Of a stretch of 64,000 bases of DNA, positions 47,761-56,535 are shown piece by piece. Positions within the stretch are counted from its first letter, which is position 1. Each line of letters starts with the position of its first letter. The position numbers and the translations under genes were made by a program. A model generated the notes under the pieces. It had not been told where the DNA came from, did not search any database, and worked only from the letters and a program-made list of their open reading frames with translations. The DNA is from Gp6-AA40 sp963723495 (lineage in GTDB: Bacteria; Acidobacteriota; Vicinamibacteria; Vicinamibacterales; UBA2999), in assembly GCA_963723495.1 (NCBI GenBank), contig CAVRQR010000012.1:1-64000 (forward strand). The letters run 5' to 3'.

Positions 47761-48162
47761 TTACCGCATCTGCAGCTCGTCGACCACCCGGGTAACGCCC
47801 TCAGTCTCGCGGGCGAGCGACACGGCCCGGTCGCGTTCAGCCTTCGACTCCACCGTTCCGGTCAACCTCACCGTCGTCCCTTGTGTGGTGACGTCGATGG
47901 TGCGTGCCTTGACCAGGTCGTCAAGCGCCATCTTGGCCTTGATCTTCGCCGTCAGCCCGGCCTCGCTGAGCGTTTCCTCGACCTTCGTGGTGGCAATCGC
48001 AGCGCGTTCACCGAGCTCGGCGCCGCTCTGGCGCGCACGCTCAACAGCTTGGGATGTGTCGGCTCGTTCAGGCAAGCTCGACGGACCCCCCAGGAATCCC
48101 GCGAACCAGAGGACAGCGATAACGACAACGAGCATAACGAGCAGCAAACGTAGGATCGGCAT
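47761..48162 (-). CDS. BON-domain protein with N-terminal membrane anchor
   Basis: 133 residues, ATG 48162 after GGAGGATGAG. One membrane segment (LLLVMLVVVIAVLWFAGFLG), an Ala/Glu-rich helix, then one BON domain: TAKIKAKMALDDLVKARTID, VTTQGTTVRLTGTVESKAER and AVSLARETEGVTRVVDELQM. BON domains bind membranes or polymers and occur in OsmY-like envelope stress proteins. It lies 168 bases upstream of MscS on the same strand; that gap is without features. Confidence 0.88.
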   Translation of the reverse strand: MPILRLLLVMLVVVIAVLWFAGFLGGPSSLPERADTSQAVERARQSGAELGERAAIATTKVEETLSEAGLTAKIKAKMALDDLVKARTIDVTTQGTTVRLTGTVESKAERDRAVSLARETEGVTRVVDELQMR

Positions 48163-48223
48163 CTCATCCTCCGTTGTCTGTCATTCAATCGTCCTGCCAC
48201 GTCGGACTCATCTATACTTTCAA

Positions 48224-48927
48224 CTATGCGCCAGTACGGGCCGCCGCCGCGTCCAGACGTCGTTGTAGCAATGCCGCGAGGGCCCGGCTCTGCTCGCTCG
48301 TCCCCGACCACTGTTAGCCATGAGGACCTCCCCTGGCCATCTGACTCCAGGCACGCTGGACCTGCGCTTCGAGGATAGCCGTGTCGCCAGGACAAGGCAC
48401 CGCTCGATCGGAAAGCGATCGACGACGCGCTGCAACTCGTATGCGGTGCCGATGTTGTTCCAGTGATACCCATGCAGATCGATGACGACCAGGTCCGCGC
48501 GCTCAGGCACATCGACGGCGCTCTTCCAAAACGTCTCATGACACAGCAACGCTCGCACGGGGTAACCGCCGTAGCGATCGCTGACCTTCACGGATGGCCG
48601 CGACATACGCGAGTTCGCGCCATCCGGGAGAGCGGCTGCAAGGGACGAACGGACTCCGCAGCAGCGGCTTCGTGAGTTGATAATCCGCCCGTCGTCAATT
48701 GCCTGCGCTTCTTCCGGGCTGACCGAGTCGGCGTCCTTGATCAAGTGCAGGCCCGGCGGGAAGAAACAGTCGGACGCGCTCGACTTGACACTGACCAGAA
48801 ACATTCCGCGACCCGAAGGGCAGGGCGGCGTTGCGCAACGTTGACGGCGTAGGCGCAACCTCATCCGTAAGCTCGACATTAACGCGGCGCGCGCGGGCTC
48901 CAACAGCCGCGTATACTTCCCTGCCAA
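48224..48927 (-). pseudogene. Decayed or mis-assembled gene of unknown function
   Basis: Several frames carry pieces of one protein: GREVYAAVGARARRVNVELT (about 48920-48850), LIKDADSVSPEEAQAIDDGR (about 48740), VPERADLVVIDLHGYHWNNI and GTAYELQRVVDRFPIERCLV (about 48510-48390), then in another frame DTAILEAQVQRAWSQMARGG and LAALLQRRLDAAAARTGA with a stop at 48224. The A-D-L-V-x-I-D-L-x-G-x-x-x-x-N-x-G pattern resembles membrane proteins with a TIR-like tail seen in environmental bacteria, but I cannot name it. At least three breaks; the start is uncertain. Confidence 0.4.
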
Positions 48928-49041
48928 ACAATGACATGACAGTTTGATCGTTCATCCAGCTGTTCTGACTTCGCTTGCGCCCAGTCGTCGCCCAGCGAGA
49001 ACGTCGCAGACGAGACGCGCGAGCGCCGATGGGAGGGTCGA

Positions 49042-52022
49042 ATGCTGAAGAGGATCGGGCGCAGCGGAACGTTGGCAATCGTCATCGGTTGCCTTGCCTC
49101 GACGGTGTTTGCGCAAGGAGGCACTGCCGTCATCAACGGTACGGTGTTCGATCCAGCCAAGGCCGTCCTGCCTGGCGTCACCGTGACCGTCACCAACGAA
49201 GCGACAGGCATCAGCCGGGAAGCCATCAGTGGCCCCGAGGGGCACTTTGTCGTGCCGACGCTGATTGCCGGGCACCTACACCATCCGGACGGCGTTGACC
49301 GGGTTCCAGGGACAGACGCGTGAAGGCATCGTGTTGAACATCGGTCAGGAACTGACGATCGATCTCTCGATGTCTGTCGCCGGTGTCGCGGAACAGGTCG
49401 TAGTCACCGGCGAGTCGCCCATCATCGAAACCACCGCCAGCCGAATCGGCTCCGTCGTCTCGGAACAGGAAATCGATCAACTACCGAGCCAGGGTCGCAA
49501 TCATCTTTCGTTGATGCAACTCGTGCCCGGCCTCGTTCCGGAGCTGACCCCGGGCGAATTCGAGGGCGGCAACTTCAACGTCAACGGTCGCACGACCGCC
49601 AGCAATCTCTGGACGGTTGACGGCGCCGCCAACCAGGACACCGACGGCGGCGGAACGGGTCCCCAGGCGCGCATCACGCTCGACTCGATGGCGGAGTTCC
49701 AGGTGCTCACGCACCAGTACACCGCCGAGTTCGGCGGCTCGTCCGGCGTCATCGTGAACGCCGTGACCAAGTCGGGAGCGAACATCTTCTCGGGGCGTGG
49801 CTTCTACTACCTCGAGGACGAGAGCCTCCGTGCCAGAGATCCGTTTCTCGATCCTGAGGAGGAGAAACCCGAAGCGGGACGAAAGACCTTCGGCTTCAAC
49901 GTCGGCGGCCCAATCGTCCGCAACAAGGCGTTCTTCTTCTTCAACCTCGAGCGCAACCTGATCGAGAACGCCGTGGTCCATACCATGCCGCCCGAAGCGG
50001 CGCCGCTCGCCGTCTCGTACGCCGACGCGACGTTCATCAAGGCGTTGAGCACGTTCGCGCGAGTCGACTACACCGCCGGACCGAACAACTTCTCGTTCCG
50101 CTGGCAGCGCGAGGTGGCGCCGGCCGTGGGCGAGGACTTCGAGTGCTGTCAGACGCTCGATAACCGGCAGATCGAGCTCGACTCCAACGATCGGATGTTC
50201 AACATCGGCTGGACGACCCTCATCGGCAATCAATCGACCAACGAGTTCAAGTTCTCGCACGTCGGAGAAGACCGCGTCGACGGCAATCTCGCGTACATGG
50301 GCGTCCCGGCCGCCAACTGGAACACGTCTGGCTGGATCGACGACCTCGAATACATCGGCCTGGACGGTCGCGACCAGTTCGACATCGGCTCGCGCAACGC
50401 ACACGCGGACTTCGACACCGGGCTGGCCGCCGCGCACGGCGGTGCCGACAGCCGGAACTACACCATCCAGGACGTGCTGACGTATGTCACAGGTGGCGGC
50501 GCCCACACCTTCAAGACGGGGTTCACGTGGAACCGTCCGATGGTCGCGCCTCAGCGAATCGGCGCCAACGACAACGGCACGTTCACCTTCCGCCACAACC
50601 TGCCATTCAATCCGGCCGACCCACGCACGTATCCCTCGCAGTTTGCGATCGTCATGGGCAACATCGAGGTCGACTCCGATGACGACTGGTACAACGGGTT
50701 CGTGCAGGACCAGTGGAGAGCGACACCGAATCTCACGTTGAATCTCGGCCTTCGCTACGACTACCAGCAGCTCACGCCTGAGACCAAGAGCGGCTTCGCG
50801 CCGCGCCTCGGCTTCGCCTACGACCCACGAGGCTCGGGCAAGACGGTGATTCGCGGAGGTATCGGAAAGTTCTACGAGTACACCCTGGTCGGCGTGGCGA
50901 ACACGCTCAATCGGTTCGGCGTCTACGGCCAGACGTTCACATTCCAGACCAACGAGGACACGTCGGCCGATCGCGGCATGATCCCGACGTCGCACGTGTG
51001 CCTGCAGCCGAGCGGCAGCAGTGGCCTGGCTGTGATCAGCCCGGCGTGCCGCGCGAGCTCTGACGAACATCCGCACCTCGCTCCAGCCCGGCGCCAGCGC
51101 GCAGTTCGTGAACACCGAGCCACAACTCGATGGCGACCGGCGTATGGGGTATCTGCTGTCCTACAGCGTGGGCGTGAAGCACGAGCTCATGCAGGGACTG
51201 GCGGTGGGCATGGACTTCGTCGGCAATCGCGGCCGCGACCAGACGGCGCAGATCGATATCAGCGAGGGTCCCGTGGGCCCCAACGGCCGGATCATCCGGC
51301 TCACTCCCGACCAGTTCGATCCGACCGGCGAGCTGATCCCGGCGGAGGCCCGCGGCGCGAGCTACCAGCGCGTGCGGCAGTATCAGACGCTCGAAGCGTT
51401 CAACAGCGATTTCGATTCGTTCGAGTTCTCGCTGGAGAAGCGGTTCTCCGATCGCTGGAGTGGACGCGCCGCCTACACCGTGGCGTGGGCCAACGACGTC
51501 GTGCCGCAGAACGCATCCCTCAACTCGCGCGTCTCGATCGATCCGAGCCCGCGCGACGACTACGGCCGTGCGAGCTTCGACAACCGGCACGCCTTCGTCG
51601 CGAGCTTCAACGTGACGCCGTTCGGCGGATTCAGCACCGGCGCGATCGTGCGGTACTACTCGGGCTACCCGATCAATGAAACGATCGGCACTGACGTCAA
51701 CGCCGATCGAGACAACATCGACCGGCCGGTCAGGGGCGTGCACGATCTCACGATGCCGATTCTGTCGCCTGTCGATGCCAACGGTCGCGCCGTTCGAAAC
51801 GGCATCGATGGCAACAGCCTGACGCTGGTCGACCTGCAGCTGCAGTACGTCTTCAGAATGCAGCAGCGCCAGACCCTCGGTCTGTTCGCTGAAATCTACA
51901 ACCTGTTCAACAAGGAGAACCTGGGGAATCCCACAGGCAACCGCAACAACCGGAACTTCATGGTTCCTGTCGAAGCCGGGCCGATGCGCTCGGCGCAGCT
52001 CGGGATTCGGTATACGTTCTAG
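49042..52022 (+). CDS. Oar-like TonB-dependent outer-membrane receptor, two frame breaks
   Basis: About 990 residues. ATG 49042 after GGGAGGG. Signal IVIGCLASTVFAQ; carboxypeptidase-regulatory domain TAVINGTVFDPAKAVLPGVT; break near 49275; plug EQVVVTGESPIIETTASRIG, NHLSLMQLVPGLVP, NVNGRTTASNLWTVDGAANQ and AEFGGSSGVIVNAVTKSGAN; barrel strands such as FNVGGPIVRNKAFFFFNLE and WRATPNLTLNLGLRYDYQQL; break near 51050; C-terminus AQLGIRYTF ending in Phe. Same family as 3144-6064 but not a recent duplicate. An uncharacterised substrate is imported with TonB energy. Confidence 0.88.
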
Positions 52023-52052
52023 GCTCTAGTCTCTGGGCTTTGGCTCTCGGTG
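52022..52052. repeat. Seven-base-periodic tract (GGCTCTA-like)
   Basis: Units GGCTCTA, GTCTCTG, GGCTTTG, GCTCTCG directly follow the receptor stop. A similar tract lies at 43213-43245. Confidence 0.55.
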
Positions 52053-52101
52053 GCCGTAGGCCGGGTCCTGTTCGGTGGACCCGGCCCGGTCTTCCATCCG
52101 C

Positions 52102-53185
52102 TCAGGAATCGATCTTCAACAGCTTCTGAAGATTCCCACTCAGGATCGCAATCTTGTCCGCATCGCTGAGGAACTTCGCGTTCAGCACCAGATCGACGGT
52201 CACAGGCCAGTTGAAGGGCACGTCGGTCCCGTAGACGACCTGGTTCACGCCGACTTCCGCGACGAGATGCCGCAGCCCCTCGTCCGAAAACACCATCGTG
52301 TCGATGAAGACCTGACTCTTCAAATATTCACTGGGCTTTTTCTTGTTGGCGCAGTTCGCGTTGTTGCGCACTTCACAGGCCGCTTCCGACCGTCCGAGGT
52401 AAGACGGCAGGTAGCCGCCGGCGTGAGCCCCGCAGACTCGCAGTCCCGGGAACTTGTCGAACGTTCCGTCGAAGATCAGACGTGACAGGAAATACGTCGT
52501 CTCGAGCGGATTGCCGATGATGTTTCCGAGATCGCCGCGCCCGCGAAGGCCACCTTCCTTGATGATGTTGTCGGCGCCACCGGGATGCATGACCACGGGC
52601 ACGCCGAGCTCCGCGGCTTTAGCCCAGAACGGATCGTATTTCGGGAGCGACAGATCCTCGCCGTTGACATGTCCGCCGATCGACGCCCCGCGCAGCCCGA
52701 GCCGCTTGACACCGTCCTCCAGCTGTTGCGCCGCGAGATCGGGATGCTGCAGCGCGACCGACGCCATCGCCACGAACCGCTGCGGGTGCGTCGAGACCCA
52801 CTTGGCAAGCCCTTCGTTCTGAGCCTTGACGATGCGGCCGGCAAGATCTCGGTCCGCTGGCCTCGTACCACCAGAAACCGTTGATGGTCAGCGCCTGAAT
52901 GTCGACGCCTGTCTTGTCCATGATCTGCAGCCGCTGCGGCCCGAGCACCTGATTCCCTCCGCCTCCTCCTTCCTTCTCCAAGGGCGTCCCCTTGACGATG
53001 TCGGTGACGTCGATCACGCAGTGACAGTGAATGTCGATGACCCGTACTCGCTTGCCCCCGATCGTCACCTCACGCCGCGCGGCGGGCGCCTGAAGCGCTG
53101 AGACGTGCCCGAAGCCACGGCTCATCACGTACGCTCCGGCCGTTGCACCCGCGAAAGCCCTGACGAAATCCCGGCGACTTGGCAT
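52102..53185 (-). CDS. Tat-exported amidohydrolase of the ACMSD/decarboxylase-like group, one frame break
   Basis: About 360 residues. ATG 53185 after GGGAGGACG. Tat signal SRRDFVRAFAGATAGAYVMS. Core: RVRVIDIHCHCVIDVTDIV (HxH), DKTGVDIQALTINGFWWYEA, a break near 52860, then FVAMASVALQHPDLAAQQLE, RGASIGGHVNGEDLSLPKYD, ELGVPVVMHPGGADNI (metal His), GLRVCGAHAGGYLPSYLGRS and VVYGTDVPFNWP (metal Asp). This is the amidohydrolase-2 family that includes aminocarboxymuconate-semialdehyde decarboxylase and 5-carboxyvanillate decarboxylase. Export by Tat is unusual for it. Confidence 0.82.
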
Positions 53186-53663
53186 CACGTCCTCCCTTCC
53201 TTCCTTGGCGCCGCCCGCGACCGAATCATCCACCGGCGGACGCGCGCAACATTAGCAGGGGCGCAGAAAACGGATCAACGGCCAACTGCGCCTTCGGCCC
53301 GGACTCGAGAATCGGGCCTACCGGCCACCTCAGCGGCAACGTCACGCGATCGCTGGACCTCGCTTCACGGTCAACCTTCCAGGTCAGCCGAAGGTCGAGG
53401 AGATCAAATGGCAATCTGAATACGACGCGGTATTCGCGGACGTGTCTATTCGCTGACGCAAGGGCGGCAACAATTGTTCCGTCACGTCATCGACTTCACC
53501 GACTCTGAGGGCGATTCACGCAGCGCGGCCCAATCGAACGGATGCCGAAACCGGCGGGCGCCTACGGGCAGGTCGACTTCGTGGCGTAGTTGTCGCGGCG
53601 AGTCTTAGACTCGCCGGGAATGCGCGGGATCGATCAAGAGACCCGGCGCGCGATGACCATGCC
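53186..53663. other. Intergenic region, no recognised gene
   Basis: About 480 bases. Short open frames on both strands (for example minus 53226-53414) show no family. The only clear structure is the hairpin at 53596-53616. Confidence 0.4.
53596..53616. terminator. Perfect hairpin downstream of the catalase-like gene
   Basis: CGGCGAGTC, loop TTA, GACTCGCCG: nine perfect pairs. It lies 48 bases beyond the stop of the minus-strand gene at 53664. No T-run on either side. Confidence 0.45.
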
Positions 53664-54813
53664 TCAGGTGATCGAGATTTCTCCGACGTCTGGGACCCAG
53701 TGGCCCGCCGCACGCTTCTGCTGATAGCGGCGCACGAGCTCACCAGCGAGAGTCGAGCTGAGTTCACCTCGCTCGAAGAACGACTGGTAGTGATCATCAG
53801 CCAGCGCGCCGCGAGCCTCCTGGCTCGCGCGGTACGCGAGCTGTCGCGCGGCGGTGAAGCGTGTCGCGGGCAACGGCGCCGCGGGGGAATCCGTCTCCTG
53901 CCAGTTCCCGGGGTTGGCGCCGAGCTCGATGGGCCAGCAGTTCCGTGAGCCTGGCCTCGGTCGGATGGAAGTCCGTCTTCGGGAACGTCACCGTCCCGAC
54001 TGGCACTTCGTGGTCGCTCTCCCACGACTTCGTGAGATTGTCGAGGGACGTGTCGTTCTCGTTGAGAAACGGAATCCAACGAAGCTCGAACTCCAGCGGA
54101 CCGGCGCTCTGGCGCGTATGCCAGTCCGCGGTCAGAGTGGGTAGGACCCTGCGTCGGCACCCGGCGCGCGGCTCCACATCGCCGGTGGGAATGAACGTGA
54201 ACTTGCCGAGCACATCTCGCGCCCGCACGATCCCGGTCCAGTACTGCTGATATGCGCTCGTCGATCGCACGGTACGGAACGTCTGCGCCGCGACGTGCAG
54301 CGCGATTGCGGGAGCCTTATGCCGCGCGTGCCGCAACAGGGCGCCCACCAACAAGGCTTGAGTTGCGAGCTGGTTGTCGGTGCTCGCCGCGTCAGCCGTC
54401 GCCTTCAGCAGCGCGAGGAACTCTTCCGGCGTATCGGTCGGCGATGTGGGGTCGTTGATGGTGACGAAATCGATGCGGCGTCCTTCCGATGTTCGAAACG
54501 CCACCATGAGCCCGAGGAAGTCCGCGTTGGTTTCCGCGTGCGGGCACCCAAGGCCCGTCGACATCCTGCCGATGCCGATTCGTGCCGGCGTCGACCGCTG
54601 GAAGATGCCGAGACCGTCCAGCTCCGGAGGTAAGGTATCCGCCACCGTCAGCAGCACCTTCGATCCCGCCAGCTGCTGCTGATGCGCGCCGCGATCCGGC
54701 ATCGTCAGTTGCGGATGGTTGCGCACGAGCGTCCGCTGCACGTCGGGAATCTGGCGCGCGATCGCCTCGAGCACCTTTCTCTCCTCAGGGGTGGGATCGA
54801 AGAACGTCGGCAT
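53664..54813 (-). CDS. Catalase-like haem protein (y4iL-like), one frame break
   Basis: About 383 residues, ATG 54813. Conserved pieces: TPEERKVLEAIARQIPDVQR, STPARIGIGRMSTGLGCPHA, ETNADFLGLMVAFRTSEGRR, IDFVTINDPTSPTDTPEEFL and SAYQQYWTGIVRARDVLGKF; then LEFELRWIPFLNENDTSL and EVPVGTVTFPKTDFHPTEAR, and after a break near 53935 CWPIELGANPGNWQE, then RQLAYRASQEARG and YQQKRAAGHW. The order fits the small catalase-superfamily proteins related to y4iL (RxST-G, then FxVND-x-x). I do not see the classical catalytic His-Asn pair, so peroxidase or another haem reaction is a guess. Operon with the SYLF gene, 10 bases apart. Confidence 0.5.
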
Positions 54814-54823
54814 GAGCGTCGTC

Positions 54824-55504
54824 CTAGAGCCCCTTCGGCGAATATTTGGTCAGCACCTGCGTCAGTGGCTTCGCGCCCGCGGGCATAGCGACGCCGCCAC
54901 CGAGAATCTGCTCCGAGCTCAGCTCCTTGCCGTAGACCGCCTTGTTCGCACCCTCATCCTGGTTGAGCGTCATTCCCGTCAGCGACACGCCGGCAAACGC
55001 ACCACGACTGCGCGAGTAGCTCAGGATCTTCGCTTTCATCGCCGCATCCGTTTCCGCGGTGGTCGATCGCCCGACGGGCCCACCGGCCACGGAGGCATCG
55101 CCACCCAGCGTGAACTTGCTTTTCAACAGGCTCTCGATGCCGGTGCGATTCATGACCAGCATCACGACATCAGTGGCCGACGCGCCGATCTGAAAGCCGA
55201 CACTCCCGCCACCGAGCTCCACCATCGCCGGAGCGCCCCAGCTCGCCTTGTCCTTGCCGCGGCAGGTGATGGCGCCTCGACCGAACGAGCCGCCGACAAT
55301 GAACCCCGCTTTCGTCATGCCTGGCACGATCACTACACACTCAGCCTTGTCGAGTATTCCCCCGGGGATGCCTTTGTCTGGCACCGACATGATTTCTTGG
55401 AATGCCGTCGCCGCATTCTGCAGCCGCTCATCTGTCTCCTTGTCGGCAAGCAGCAGGCCACTTGACAGCGAAACCAACAGCGCGGTCAGAAACGTGGTTC
55501 TCAT
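54824..55504 (-). CDS. SYLF-domain (Ysc84-like) exported lipid-binding protein
   Basis: 226 residues, ATG 55504 after AAGGAGAAC. Signal peptide FLTALLVSLSSGLLLADKE. The SYLF domain fills the rest: LQNAATAFQEIMSVPDKGIP, ILDKAECVVIVPGMTKAGFI, VGGSFGRGAITCRGKDKASW, MVELGGGSVGFQIGASATDV, VMLVMNRTGIESLLKSKFTL, and the C-terminal YSRSRGAFAGVSLTGMTLNQ. Family members bind phosphoinositides or other lipids; bacterial ones are exported and uncharacterised. Confidence 0.9.
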   Translation of the reverse strand: MRTTFLTALLVSLSSGLLLADKETDERLQNAATAFQEIMSVPDKGIPGGILDKAECVVIVPGMTKAGFIVGGSFGRGAITCRGKDKASWGAPAMVELGGGSVGFQIGASATDVVMLVMNRTGIESLLKSKFTLGGDASVAGGPVGRSTTAETDAAMKAKILSYSRSRGAFAGVSLTGMTLNQDEGANKAVYGKELSSEQILGGGVAMPAGAKPLTQVLTKYSPKGL

Positions 55505-55708
55505 GAGAGTTCTCCTTGCGTTCCTTGTCTCCGATCGTCCGGGGCAAGCACGCATCGTACCCGAGGAGGCGTTGCGCAACAACGATCGCCAGTCGAACGT
55601 TTGAATCGGCCGCACGCGGCGAACGTGCGCCGCGAGATATCGCGGCGCGAAAGTCGATGCCCTTGCGCTCGTTGCTGCGGATGAGTCGCATCCTTCGTCG
55701 CGAGTAGA

Positions 55709-55912
55709 ATGCAGTCCGAGTGCCGGTCAGGATCTGTACTCGAACATCCTCGACGACATTTTTTCCGTCGGCTATGGCAACCGATCTCGACCGTCATCGG
55801 TCTCGTGTTGCTCATCATCGGGATCCTGGCGTACACGACGGATCGGCGTGGCCGGCGACGATTCGCACGCGCACTGCGCGGCAAGCTGTTGAGCATCACT
55901 GCGGGCGGTTAG
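55709..55912 (+). CDS. Small membrane protein of unknown function
   Basis: 67 residues, probable start ATG 55709. One hydrophobic stretch ISTVIGLVLLIIGILAYTT flanked by arginine-rich segments (HPRRHFFRRLW before, DRRGRRRFARALRGK after), so a single-span protein with its charged tail in the cytoplasm. No family recognised. It lies 34 bases ahead of the response regulator. Confidence 0.4.
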   Translation: MQSECRSGSVLEHPRRHFFRRLWQPISTVIGLVLLIIGILAYTTDRRGRRRFARALRGKLLSITAGG

Positions 55913-55946
55913 AATCGCGTCGTCGGGTTATCCTCTGCTGACGATT

Positions 55947-56519
55947 ATGAAGATTCTGATCGTGGAAGACGACACCGAGTCACGCGAGACGTTGAAGGTC
56001 CTGCTGGAGCTGGATGGCCACGATGTCACGTCCGCGCAGAACGGCAGCGAGGGATGGCAGGCCTTCGAGCACGCAGACTATCCGGTCGTGATCTCGGACT
56101 GGCTCATGCCGGAAATGGACGGTCTCGAGCTGTGCCGCAGGATTCGAGCAGCCGCCCGTCCGAGTTACTGGTACGTGCTGCTCATCACCGCGCTCAAAGG
56201 CAAGTCTTCCTACCTTCAGGGAATGGCGGCAGGCGCCGACGATTTCGTGTCGAAGCCGTACGATCCCGACGAGCTCAAGACGAGGCTGATCGTCGCAGAT
56301 CGGATCATTGGCATCCAGGATCGCGTGAAGCGTCTGGAAGGCATCCTCCCTACTTGCATGTATTGCAAAAAAATCCGCGACGAGCAGAATCAGTGGGTGG
56401 GCATCGAGGCGTACATCAGCACGCGCAGCCAGGCATCGTTCAGTCATGGCGTCTGTCCGGCCTGCTATGAGTCCCACATCAAGCCCGAACTCGACCAGAT
56501 CCGCCGTCGCCCCGGGTAG
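55947..56519 (+). CDS. Response regulator with a cysteine-rich C-terminal module
   Basis: 190 residues. Receiver domain 1-120: MKILIVEDDTESRETLKVLL (acid pair at 8-9), YPVVISDWLMPEMDG with the phosphorylated Asp at about 53, LITALKGKSSYL (switch Thr/Ser) and DDFVSKPYDPDELKTR (Lys). A helix links to CMYCKKIRDEQNQWVGIEAY, ISTRSQASFSHGVCPACYES, H. The CxxCxxIRD...W..IE.YI...FSHGxCPxC module is a known output-less tail in many environmental regulators, probably zinc-binding. No histidine kinase is nearby. Confidence 0.88.
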   Translation: MKILIVEDDTESRETLKVLLELDGHDVTSAQNGSEGWQAFEHADYPVVISDWLMPEMDGLELCRRIRAAARPSYWYVLLITALKGKSSYLQGMAAGADDFVSKPYDPDELKTRLIVADRIIGIQDRVKRLEGILPTCMYCKKIRDEQNQWVGIEAYISTRSQASFSHGVCPACYESHIKPELDQIRRRPG

Positions 56520-56535
56520 TTCCCAGTCAGACGAA

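Noticed and set aside
49481..51115. 544-residue open frame on minus
   Set aside because: Antisense shadow of the second Oar-like receptor.
53226..53414. 62-residue frame on minus after the amidohydrolase
   Set aside because: No start context, no family, not conserved in composition with neighbours.
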